DNA of 64,000 bases from CAMYOC01 sp963704875 (lineage in GTDB: Bacteria > Pseudomonadota > Gammaproteobacteria > Steroidobacterales > XN24): NCBI GenBank assembly GCA_963704875.1, contig CAVPIA010000008.1, forward strand, positions 186,001-250,000, in the 5' to 3' direction. The notes beneath the pieces were generated by a model. That model was given only the letters and a program-made list of their open reading frames with translations. It did not search any database and was not told where the DNA came from. This document shows positions 45,743 to 53,647 of this stretch, in pieces. Made by a program: the position numbers and the translations under genes. The stretch's first letter is position 1, and the number at the start of each line of letters is the position of its first letter.

Positions 45743-46846
45743 CTAGTAACGCGACGTGAAGTAAATCTGGAAGACATGGCTGTTGAAGTCATATTTTTCA
45801 CCCGTACGGATGTCGGTAAAATCGTCGTAGCTGAACATCATGTAGTCATAACCCACCGTGAAGCTGGCGTTGTTCAGACCCAGCGGGAGTCGTTCCCGCT
45901 GTATGTTCCATGTCACCCTGGCCCCGAGGGTGTTGTAGTTGAAGGTGGACAATTCCTTGTCCCGGGCCATGTAGTTGTATTCGCGATCAAAGTTATCGCT
46001 GTAGAACGACGCAGCGTCCTGGGTGTAATAGCGATAGCTCAGATCGATCAACCACTCCTTGTCGACATAGTGGCTCGCGCCTATTTCAAAGGTGTTCGCC
46101 TGGATGCCCCAGGTATCGGTGAAATACTGGTAGCTGCCGTTGAGCGAAGTTTCGCGGTTCCAGGATTTGAGCAAACGCAGCTGCGCCGCCTGACTGGTGC
46201 GGGTCCGCGGATAGCGTTCCGGGATCTGCGCGCCGAGAATCCGCGCTGAACGGTAAGGATTGTTCAGATAGCCGTCCTCGAGGACGGCCTCATAGTTGAG
46301 CGTTGCGATCATGGTTGGCGTCAGGACCTGCGCCAGACCGAGCCCGTACCGGTCGCGATCGATCTTGTCGCGGAAATCGGTATCGACCCGCTCGACCACA
46401 TCGTCGCCATGGGAATAACCCATCGAGATCGAGCTCATGCCGCCAAACACCTCCTGCGTAACCAGCAGGCTGTAGGTGTCCGAGGTGTAATCGTCTTCGT
46501 TGCTGTGGCTGTAGCCGACCGCCATCTCGCTGTCGCCATAAACCCAGTCGACACCGAGCGAATACTCGGTGCGTTCTTCGTCATACTCGCTGGCGCTGGT
46601 GACCACATCGATGGACGCGGAGGTGATCGTATCGACGTAATACTGGGCCGATGCGGACACGCCCTTGCCGATTGTCTTGCGTGCGAACAACGCCGGGCCA
46701 GTGACCTGGACGCCACCGCCGTCATAAGAATGATAGAGCGCCTCCACCCGATCGTCGGGCGGCGTCGCGGCACTGAGGGTCATTGCCACCAGACAGGCTG
46801 GTAGCAACAGGATCCTCGGCCAGTGGCGTCTCCTAATTACAACCAC
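45743..46846 (-). CDS. DUF3570 outer-membrane beta-barrel
   Basis: 367 aa. GTG start with GGGAGG upstream; signal peptide at LLLPACLVAMTLSAA. The sequence alternates in the way of a porin-like barrel and ends in FQIYFTSRY with the terminal aromatic residue used for barrel insertion. Blocks such as ASAQYYVDTITSASIDVVTS match the DUF3570 family. In other genomes, DUF3570 genes sit next to DUF4266 and thioredoxin genes, as here. It overlaps the DUF4266 gene by 14 bp. Confidence 0.85.
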   Translation of the reverse strand: MVVIRRRHWPRILLLPACLVAMTLSAATPPDDRVEALYHSYDGGGVQVTGPALFARKTIGKGVSASAQYYVDTITSASIDVVTSASEYDEERTEYSLGVDWVYGDSEMAVGYSHSNEDDYTSDTYSLLVTQEVFGGMSSISMGYSHGDDVVERVDTDFRDKIDRDRYGLGLAQVLTPTMIATLNYEAVLEDGYLNNPYRSARILGAQIPERYPRTRTSQAAQLRLLKSWNRETSLNGSYQYFTDTWGIQANTFEIGASHYVDKEWLIDLSYRYYTQDAASFYSDNFDREYNYMARDKELSTFNYNTLGARVTWNIQRERLPLGLNNASFTVGYDYMMFSYDDFTDIRTGEKYDFNSHVFQIYFTSRY

Positions 46847-47051
46847 AGCCCCCTCCCTGATTCATCGAGGCGGTCTTGGCAGCCTGGCGAACGTCATATA
46901 CGTGCTGGCGGTACTGGTCGATCAGCGGCACCCGCGACAGCGACATGATCGGATCTGCCAGCGCTTCACGCTCATATGGCAACACCCACGGCTGCACATT
47001 GCTGCAGCCGGCCATGCCGATCAGAACCAGACACAAGAGCAGGGAGCGCAT
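46833..47051 (-). CDS. DUF4266 lipoprotein with C-terminal Cys motif
   Basis: 72 aa from ATG 47051, seven bases after GGGAGG. Lipobox MAGCSN. The mature part is short (PWVLPYEREALADPIMSLSR) and ends GGGCGCN. The two cysteines in a Gly tail are the family hallmark as far as I recall. It could carry a metal, haem or disulfide with the thioredoxin encoded just upstream, but this is inference. Confidence 0.82.
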   Translation of the reverse strand: MRSLLLCLVLIGMAGCSNVQPWVLPYEREALADPIMSLSRVPLIDQYRQHVYDVRQAAKTASMNQGGGCGCN

Positions 47052-47053
47052 GT

Positions 47054-47569
47054 TCAATCCTCCCTCAACAGCGCCCGCACCTGGTCCAGGTACTTGGATT
47101 CGTAGCCAGGCTTGTAGCCGTGATGGACGTAGCGCACACGGCCGTCGCGGTCGACCAGGACGGTGACCGGCATCGCGCGGACGTCGTACAACTTGCTGAC
47201 CTCTTTGCTGACATCCAGCAACAGGGGAAACGACACACCAAGCTGTTCTGCCATCCGTCTGGCATCATCCGGTGCTGCGTCGACGTTGACGCCGAGCAAG
47301 GTGAAGCCGGCTGGCTCATAACGCTGATAGATGTCCTGCAAGGCAGGCATCTCCTGGCGGCACGGACCACACCAGGTGGCCCAAAAATTGATCATCACCA
47401 CGCGGCCCTGATACTCGGACAAACGCAGGTTGGAGCCTTCGAGGGAGCCCAGGGTGAAGTCCGGTGCCGCTGTTCCAACCATATCGCGCGCAGCCGTTGC
47501 GTTGCCTGCCAGTCCGAGACATGCGAATAGCGCCGTGATCAGTGACAGTTTCGCTTTTACGATATTCAT
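47054..47569 (-). CDS. TlpA-family periplasmic thioredoxin
   Basis: 171 aa. Signal peptide at residues 1-26 (ALFACLGLAGNATA), then a thioredoxin fold with the active site FWATWCGPCRQEMPAL and the cis-Pro loop RAMPVTVLVDRDG. Such proteins reduce or oxidise disulfides, often in cytochrome c maturation. In this operon it could keep CXXCH or the DUF4266 cysteines reduced. Its stop sits three bases before the DUF4266 start; its start overlaps the barrel stop by one base. Confidence 0.92.
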   Translation of the reverse strand: MNIVKAKLSLITALFACLGLAGNATAARDMVGTAAPDFTLGSLEGSNLRLSEYQGRVVMINFWATWCGPCRQEMPALQDIYQRYEPAGFTLLGVNVDAAPDDARRMAEQLGVSFPLLLDVSKEVSKLYDVRAMPVTVLVDRDGRVRYVHHGYKPGYESKYLDQVRALLRED

Positions 47570-48240
47570 CAGAAGAACACTCCCAGCGTCAGCGTCATTT
47601 CAAAGTTGTTGGTCCACTTGTTTTCGCCGAGCAGGTCCGACTCGAATATTCGGTCACGCGCTTCCAGGCGTACCGAGAACCAGTCGCTGATCAAGGTGCG
47701 GACGCCGAAGCCGACGAGGAAGGTAACGTTGTCTTCGCCGACGAAGTTGGTATTGCCGGCGCCAAAGGTGATGTACATCGAACTGGCCCGGGCCCAGCCG
47801 CTGCCGATGAATACCTCGCCGGGCAGCAGGTTGTACCCTACCGACAGGCTGTAGGCGGTCAGATCTTCATCCTCACTGTCGAACAGGGGCGCACCGATCC
47901 GCCGGTAATTGCTGTCGCTGATCTTCGACCATGCGTACTCACCCTCGAGGAAGATGTCCTCGCTGACGTGGTAGCCGACACGAGCGCCGTAGATCATCTC
48001 GGTGCCGAAGTCCTCGACGTTCAGGGCCCCGACGAAGCCGCTGACTTCCCAGTCCTCGGTATCGATGCCAGGACGGATCACGTCGCGACGATCCAGTTCC
48101 GGTTCGATCACAGGTCCCGACGGCTTCTCGGCCACCGGCTCCTGGTCGGCCGGTGTGACATCTTTTCTGAATGACGAACAGCCGGTGCTTGACAGCACGG
48201 CAGTCGCGACAATGATGGGAAGCAGCTGTTTGATCTTCAT
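47569..48240 (-). CDS. Outer-membrane beta-barrel lipoprotein
   Basis: 223 aa from ATG 48240 with AGGGG before it. Lipobox LSSTGC near residue 20; a short proline-rich linker; then eight-strand-like alternation (MIYGARVGYHVSEDIFLEGE) and the end TNNFEMTLTLGVFF. The terminal phenylalanines fit barrel insertion. It belongs to the myxobacterial-type barrel family seen with TPR and TonB-like proteins. Confidence 0.82.
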   Translation of the reverse strand: MKIKQLLPIIVATAVLSSTGCSSFRKDVTPADQEPVAEKPSGPVIEPELDRRDVIRPGIDTEDWEVSGFVGALNVEDFGTEMIYGARVGYHVSEDIFLEGEYAWSKISDSNYRRIGAPLFDSEDEDLTAYSLSVGYNLLPGEVFIGSGWARASSMYITFGAGNTNFVGEDNVTFLVGFGVRTLISDWFSVRLEARDRIFESDLLGENKWTNNFEMTLTLGVFF

Positions 48241-48250
48241 CCTGTGACCC

Positions 48251-49030
48251 CTAGAAAAACACCGAGAACCCGATCGTGTACGCATCGAAGTCCTCGTTTG
48301 TGTCGTCGTCGATCATGACGACGTAGTGGCGGTAATCGGCCCTGAGGATGAAGCGCCGGGCCAGGTAGGCGCGCAAACCAAGTCCGGCATTGGCGGACCA
48401 GTCATCGGTCGTGTTGTCGTCCAGCAGCACGTCTTTGGGATCGTTCTTGAAACGCCCCATGCCGAGGGTAAAAAACGGCGTCAGGCGCCAGACCGTGAAG
48501 GGCTGAACCAACAGGTTGGCGTCGTACAGGGTTGAGCTGGAGAACGTGCCGGAGACCTCTGACAGGGCCAGCTCCGCCATAAAATATTCGTTGAAGCGGT
48601 AGCCGGCGCGAAACGAGAACACCTGGTCGCCGTCGAAGTCGCCGGTAGAGAATCCGGCCTCGAAATTACTTTCAAGGTAGTCTTCGAAGGCCGCGTCACG
48701 TGCCCCTCGAACCGGTGTTCCGGGCATCGCGCCCTGCTCGATAGCACGACGGTCCACCCAGCCCTCGACGCCGTCTTCCGTTCGCACCTTGAACCAGTCG
48801 GTGCGACGTTTTATCAGCGCAACTGAGTCGCCGCGCTCTACGGTATGGAAGACGGGATAGCCGCGACCCGGACCGCTGTGCAACTCAACATAGGCGGCCT
48901 CCACCTTGACCGTCTGCGGCGACTTCGCCGCTGAGGCAGGGGACACCATGCAGATCAGCAACAGCATCAGAGCAAACGACAGGGACGACTGCCGACACCG
49001 GGTCAGTGCTATGTGGCGCGCATGTGCCAT
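48251..49030 (-). CDS. SH3-domain plus outer-membrane beta-barrel protein
   Basis: 259 aa. After the signal peptide, a bacterial SH3 domain (KVEAAYVELHSGPGRGYPVF, WFKVRTEDGVEGWVDRRAI) precedes an eight-strand-like barrel that ends AYTIGFSVFF. SH3b domains bind peptidoglycan or peptides, so the protein may tie the barrel to the cell wall. Ten bp before the next barrel gene. Confidence 0.8.
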   Translation of the reverse strand: MAHARHIALTRCRQSSLSFALMLLLICMVSPASAAKSPQTVKVEAAYVELHSGPGRGYPVFHTVERGDSVALIKRRTDWFKVRTEDGVEGWVDRRAIEQGAMPGTPVRGARDAAFEDYLESNFEAGFSTGDFDGDQVFSFRAGYRFNEYFMAELALSEVSGTFSSSTLYDANLLVQPFTVWRLTPFFTLGMGRFKNDPKDVLLDDNTTDDWSANAGLGLRAYLARRFILRADYRHYVVMIDDDTNEDFDAYTIGFSVFF

Positions 49031-49033
49031 GGG

Positions 49034-49543
49034 TTAGTACCCGCAGGCCCCTATATCTATCGGTGCACAAAAGCCGCAGCTGGTGCCCTCAGGATCATCC
49101 ACCCGGACCGAAATCCATTGGCGGATAACGCCATAACAGGCGTCAGCTGTGGAAGGAAAGATGTCGCCGCCGGTATGCGTTCCGGACACCGAGAAGGCGC
49201 CCTGCAGTGGCTCCAGCAGCAACTTGCTCTGATCGGGATCGTTCAGATTGGCGAAGCCCTTGGCAGCGAAGAAGTTCGCCATCATCTCGGTTGAGTCGGG
49301 CTGGGCCCCGGGGAAGATCTTGAATGCTCCCCCGGAACCCGCACCCACATCATGACAACCGCTGGCCGAACACGTGGCCTGGCCAGTGCGCCCGTTAATC
49401 ACTGCGTCGAACACAGGATTGACGCACTGCTGGAAATCCGCCACGCAAAGTGTCTCGCCGCTGGCTGCAACCGGCTCGAAACTTACATCGTCGTTACAGC
49501 CTGCAAGGCAGAAAACAACGGCGATAAGAATAACTTTGCGCAT
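49034..49543 (-). CDS. Lipoprotein with a CX4CH haem-like motif
   Basis: 169 aa. Lipobox CLAGCN near residue 16. One motif, CSASGCH, has four residues between the cysteines rather than two, as in some rare c-type haem sites. Further Cys-rich parts (TADACYGVIRQW, GTSCGFCAPIDIGACGY) may form disulfides. Its place right after the three-haem lipoprotein supports a role in the same electron chain. Confidence 0.7.
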   Translation of the reverse strand: MRKVILIAVVFCLAGCNDDVSFEPVAASGETLCVADFQQCVNPVFDAVINGRTGQATCSASGCHDVGAGSGGAFKIFPGAQPDSTEMMANFFAAKGFANLNDPDQSKLLLEPLQGAFSVSGTHTGGDIFPSTADACYGVIRQWISVRVDDPEGTSCGFCAPIDIGACGY

Positions 49544-49557
49544 CTGAACCTGATCTC

Positions 49558-52446
49558 CTAGGTGCCGCAGTTTCCGGCAGCGATCCAGTTGAAGATCGCC
49601 TGATAGGAAGCCTCACCCGGCAACAGCACGGCACGGTCGTCGAGCGCCGGATCCTGGGGATCATCGGCCACAGCCGTGTCGTCGATACGCGGATGCATCG
49701 GCGTCGTGGTCTCGTCGCCACTCGGATACAGCAGCAAATAGCTGGCCGCCGGATCACAGACGTTGTTGACCATGGACAGGCTGACGTTGAAGTCACCTTC
49801 CGGGCTGCCGGTCAGCACAAAGCGATTCGGCGTGAATTCGGCATTGACCGGTTCACCCGGGATACCGAGGCCGCCGAAGGGCTGATGACAGCCCGCACAC
49901 TGGTCCATCAGGATCGGCTGAACACTGCTCTCGAAGACCGACTCCGACAGGCCACGTACACCACCCCGGACCTCGTCCTGAGAGCGGTATCCGTCGTTGT
50001 TCGCGTCATCGAACGCGTCGTTATAGTACTGACCACCCAGGTCGATCCACTCGGCCACCACGCGCAACTCGGATGCATTGAGCATGGCCGAGTGATCCAC
50101 GGTCGCAGGCACGACCAGGTCAGGCGCGGCACGCAACTCCTGCTCGAACAGCTTTTCGACCAGGAAACTGGTGCGCGAGCTGTTGCGGGAATTGCCGGTC
50201 ATGACCATGCCGGGCTCACGCACGACTTCGATCTCGCCATCCTCATCCACCCGCAACTCGGGCAGTCCGGTGACGGGATCGATGACCGGGTCGCCGATCA
50301 TGATCTCGTCATACGACACCACGCGGCCAGTACCTCCGACTGTGTCCCGAAGGTCGAGACCCATGCTGACCGGATCGTCAGCATCATTGTTGTTGTGGCA
50401 ATCCACGCAAGTGTCGACACCACGATCCAGGACCCACAAGGGCTGGAGGTGATCTGGGTAATTGACGATGCCGTCGACCGGAGCCGGCACGCCGGCGGGC
50501 AGGCCGCTGTAATCCAGAACCAGGTCAGGCGATGGTGTGGCCTGGGCCGGATCGGTCCACAGATCGGTGAACACCGGGTCGGGCTTGATGTCCATTGCGC
50601 TCGGGTCGAGACGGGTAAGTGTTTCCGCCATCGACTCGCCAGACTCCGCGGTCAGCAGGGTATTCGGATGGAACCCGGCGATAGGCGCGGAATTGATCGC
50701 GCTGCCGCGACGCGGAGAATGGCAGCCGTTACAGGTACGCGTCTCACCGGGGCGTGCCTGAATCCAGTTGGTATGCGTCTGGAATGCGCGGCCGTTGGCG
50801 TCTACTACAGTAAGACCCAGCGGCGTGTCCGCCGGCACCTTGATGCGGAAGGAGCCATCCGCTTCCAGAGGCACATAACCGATGATCTGCTGCATCTCAA
50901 GATCAGTCTCACCGATAGCCTCACGCGACAGACCGCGCGGCGTCGGCACCGCCTCAGTGACGCGCACAAAGCGTCCCGGGCGTTCCGCGGCCGATGTAAG
51001 GGCCGGGTCCTTCAAGCGGGCCAGATCGGCGACCTGGCTGCGCGTGTCATCCGCCGGCGGCGATGTCATCGGCAACGTTTCACCGGGCGCCAGCATCGGC
51101 GGTCCCATCAGACCCTGGCCGTCGGTGTCGTAGACGCTCTTGACGTTCAGAATCGCCATGCCTTCGGCGGCCAGCGCCTGATCAAGCTGCTTATCCGCTA
51201 CCGCGTTGGGCACCGGACGGGCGGCAACCGCGATCGGGTCGACATAGGCGAATCCTTCCTGGGGCAGCGCGACCGGACGCAAGGACTGCGTGTCCAGGTT
51301 AAGCATGTAGACGCCATACAGCGGGTCACCCTCGACTTCCATTACTTCGCCGGTCAGCGGATTGGTTTCATCTTCAGGCCGGAACGGCGACCAGCTCACG
51401 AGCGCCCGGTTGGTACCATCCCACAGCGGATAAGGCGTGGTGTAGCGTCCAAACTCGGAGATGCCACGGCCGAAATCGATGTCGAACAGTGTGACCTGTT
51501 GCTGACCCACCGACCCGGGCGCGGCATTCGGACCGGGATCGCCGGCTTCCGAGAAGTTGCGGATATCGATTGCCATCAGAGCGCCACCCTCACGGGTCCT
51601 TGACAGCGGCATCAGCGAACTCATGACCCGGCCGTCCGGCATCTCTCGCGGATGCAGGAAGCTGTTGCCGGGGCTGAACGCGCCGTACTGGACGAAGATA
51701 TTGGTGCCGTCCGGGTTGGTGAAAAATATCGGGAAGTGATTGCGATTGCCGACATGGTCCCAGCGGGCGAACATGATTTCGCCGGTCGAAAGCACCGTCG
51801 GGTTGCGATCATGACTCTGGTTGAAAGAGATCTGTTTGATCTCGGTGCCGTCAGAGTTCATCACGTGCAGCAGAATCGCGCGCTCACGCTCGTACTCGTC
51901 CAGATGCGCGTAGGGCTCTATACCCTTCTGCTCGAGCACCTGACGCGACTTCTCCTGCCGGTTAGAGGAAAACACGATGCGTCCATCCGGGAGATAGGCG
52001 GGATCGACATCATCGCCAGCATTGGCCACTCCGTCGTCGGCCACCAGGCGCGTCAGGCTGCCGGTCTCCATCTCGTACTCCCAGATGTTCCAGCTGCCAT
52101 CGTTCGGGCCACGCATTGAAAACAGAATGCGGGTGCCGTCGTATGACACCTCAGGATCCGAGACATCGCCCTGGCCCTGGGTATAGGCACCGGTGATGTT
52201 CAGCTCCTGAGCGCTGGGCGAAGAGAGATCCAGCATCAACAGGTCGCCACCCGGCCGGAAAATCGCCCCGTCGGTGGGGTTGCCTACCGCGGATACGTCG
52301 CGCTTGGCAAAGACAACCGGAAAGTCGCCTTCAACAACCACCGCGTCGGCAGCAGTCTGGCCATCGCTACTGCCACAGCCGCTCAGGCTGAGCAAGATGC
52401 CCAGGGTCAGCGCTATTGAGGCGCAAGAAGTCCGATAGTGATCCAT
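49558..52446 (-). CDS. HzsA-like multihaem lipoprotein with beta-propeller
   Basis: 962 aa from ATG 52446, with AGAGGG eight bases before. Signal with lipobox LSLSGCGSS near residue 24. Residues 60-430 look like WD40/PD40 repeats (EVSYDGTRILFSMRGPNDGS, PAYLPDGRIVFSSNRQE). Then three CXXCH haem sites: CNGCH near 572, CVDCH near 680 and CAGCH near 850. The order of propeller, middle domain and c-type haems resembles hydrazine-synthase alpha-subunit relatives found in non-anammox bacteria. I infer a redox or surface role, not hydrazine synthesis. It is the first gene after the riboswitch. Confidence 0.75.
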   Translation of the reverse strand: MDHYRTSCASIALTLGILLSLSGCGSSDGQTAADAVVVEGDFPVVFAKRDVSAVGNPTDGAIFRPGGDLLMLDLSSPSAQELNITGAYTQGQGDVSDPEVSYDGTRILFSMRGPNDGSWNIWEYEMETGSLTRLVADDGVANAGDDVDPAYLPDGRIVFSSNRQEKSRQVLEQKGIEPYAHLDEYERERAILLHVMNSDGTEIKQISFNQSHDRNPTVLSTGEIMFARWDHVGNRNHFPIFFTNPDGTNIFVQYGAFSPGNSFLHPREMPDGRVMSSLMPLSRTREGGALMAIDIRNFSEAGDPGPNAAPGSVGQQQVTLFDIDFGRGISEFGRYTTPYPLWDGTNRALVSWSPFRPEDETNPLTGEVMEVEGDPLYGVYMLNLDTQSLRPVALPQEGFAYVDPIAVAARPVPNAVADKQLDQALAAEGMAILNVKSVYDTDGQGLMGPPMLAPGETLPMTSPPADDTRSQVADLARLKDPALTSAAERPGRFVRVTEAVPTPRGLSREAIGETDLEMQQIIGYVPLEADGSFRIKVPADTPLGLTVVDANGRAFQTHTNWIQARPGETRTCNGCHSPRRGSAINSAPIAGFHPNTLLTAESGESMAETLTRLDPSAMDIKPDPVFTDLWTDPAQATPSPDLVLDYSGLPAGVPAPVDGIVNYPDHLQPLWVLDRGVDTCVDCHNNNDADDPVSMGLDLRDTVGGTGRVVSYDEIMIGDPVIDPVTGLPELRVDEDGEIEVVREPGMVMTGNSRNSSRTSFLVEKLFEQELRAAPDLVVPATVDHSAMLNASELRVVAEWIDLGGQYYNDAFDDANNDGYRSQDEVRGGVRGLSESVFESSVQPILMDQCAGCHQPFGGLGIPGEPVNAEFTPNRFVLTGSPEGDFNVSLSMVNNVCDPAASYLLLYPSGDETTTPMHPRIDDTAVADDPQDPALDDRAVLLPGEASYQAIFNWIAAGNCGT

Positions 52447-52603
52447 TGTTCGATCCCTCTGTCGTTTCCAGACGACGCAAATGCGCCGACAAATGTCGAC
52501 TGGGCAACGCTCGGGCCGTCGGGGCCAGGGATCTTTGCTTGGAGGGAGGGAGTCGGCGGGTCGGGCTCTCGATTCAGGCGCGCTGAATGCGCGCTGCGTC
52601 GTT
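52447..52603 (-). promoter_or_regulatory. Riboswitch expression platform and operon leader
   Basis: Between the riboswitch and the HzsA-like start the leader has a GCGCGC/GCGCGC hairpin near 52580-52598, a pyrimidine tract CCCTCCCTCC (52550-52541) and a small hairpin next to the Shine-Dalgarno sequence (52460-52455). The tract could pair with the AGAGGG site, so translational control is possible. No T-run for a transcriptional terminator was seen. Confidence 0.5.
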
Positions 52604-52700
52604 TTGCCTTGTACCGGCAACCCCGCTGTCCTAGGAAAATCCCGTAGACCGGTGGCTTTGCGTCCCCGCCTTTCGGCAGGTTTGCCTTTGTCAGTAGCTT
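52604..52700 (-). ncRNA. GEMM-I (cyclic-di-GMP-I) riboswitch
   Basis: Read on the minus strand the core is AAAGGCAAACC (about 52689-52679), a hairpin with a GAAA tetraloop, GGACGCAAAGCCACCGGTCT (tetraloop receptor), a second stem with an A/U-rich loop, and GCGGGGTTGCCGG (about 52626-52614). These are the conserved parts of GEMM-I RNAs, and the closing P1 pairing GGCAA/TTGCC holds. The base before CAAACC is G, and the C partner in GGTTGCC is present, which by comparison with the Vc2 riboswitch favours c-di-GMP over cGAMP. It lies about 150 nt upstream of the HzsA-like start. Confidence 0.9.
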
Positions 52701-52865
52701 TCAGGCTGGCACGACCCCGCGTCCGATGTCAACGCTGGGGTGCAGCAGCTTGCTGCGACTGGCCCTTAGTAGACAATGAGCCTTGACATAATTCCGAGAC
52801 ATCACTCACAGTTTGCGCAGATGGGGTCTTTCGGGTTCCTATTCAGCGCCGGATCGATTCCAGGT

Positions 52866-53453
52866 TCAGCCGCGGCAGACGCGAACGCTACCGTCGCGGT
52901 CGCCGGTCGCGGGACAGCGTTCCATAAATATCTGCTGCCACGGCTCGATCGCAGGCGCACGGAGCTGGAATGCGGCGGCGTCGGAGCTGGCGATCATCAC
53001 GCTGCGCGCCGGATCCGTGCGCTGATAGATACGCACCCGCATCAGCATCCCTGAATGGGCATCGTGATACGGATCAAGTCGCATCCGGCAACGTAACGTG
53101 ACGTGACCACTGGCCCGCTCCAGGGATCGCCTTGACTCGCCGCCACACGCATGCAGAAACAAAAAGCCCTGGTCCGGTGACGCCACCTCGATAGCGGCGA
53201 AGTAGTCCCCGTCGGTGAGGCGATCACCGGCCTGGATCAGGTAACGCATCTCTATTTTGAGCTCGCTGCCTGGATAGAGGATGCCGTTCTCCAAAGGCGT
53301 GAACCTGACTTGCTCGATACGTGCGGCGGAGATAAGTGGATTTCCGACTTGCGGGTCCGCGCAGGCGTTGAGCACCAACAGCACAACACATGCCGCTGCG
53401 ATTGACCGAATCGCAGCGCAGCATGCGGACCCCGGTTTGTCTGCTGACGCCAT
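52866..53453 (-). CDS. Lipoprotein of unknown function
   Basis: 195 aa, ATG 53453 (a GTG directly before it is also possible). Lipobox LVLNAC near residue 31. The mature part is beta-rich (IEQVRFTPLENGILYPGSEL, HVTLRCRMRLDPYHDA) with several cysteines. No family recognised. It lies upstream of the riboswitch but with its own start, so it may belong to a separate transcript. Divergent from the CadC-like gene. Confidence 0.65.
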   Translation of the reverse strand: MASADKPGSACCAAIRSIAAACVVLLVLNACADPQVGNPLISAARIEQVRFTPLENGILYPGSELKIEMRYLIQAGDRLTDGDYFAAIEVASPDQGFLFLHACGGESRRSLERASGHVTLRCRMRLDPYHDAHSGMLMRVRIYQRTDPARSVMIASSDAAAFQLRAPAIEPWQQIFMERCPATGDRDGSVRVCRG

Positions 53454-53647
53454 CACGAATATCCCCGGTGAACAACAACAGGCGGCCCGGGGCGCATGAA
53501 CACGCGCGCAGGCAACGCCCGACTCAGGAGACTCATCGGCGCGAGGGTGGAAATACTTGAATCAGCTTGACCGCCGGGACGCCCAAACCAGCATCTTTGG
53601 CGCGCGCGTTTTGCTATGCTCTGGCAAATTCTGCTGCGGTGATCAAG

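Noticed and set aside
52438..52786. + strand open frames over the operon leader
   Set aside because: They are shadows of the riboswitch region and the opposite gene; no start sites or families.
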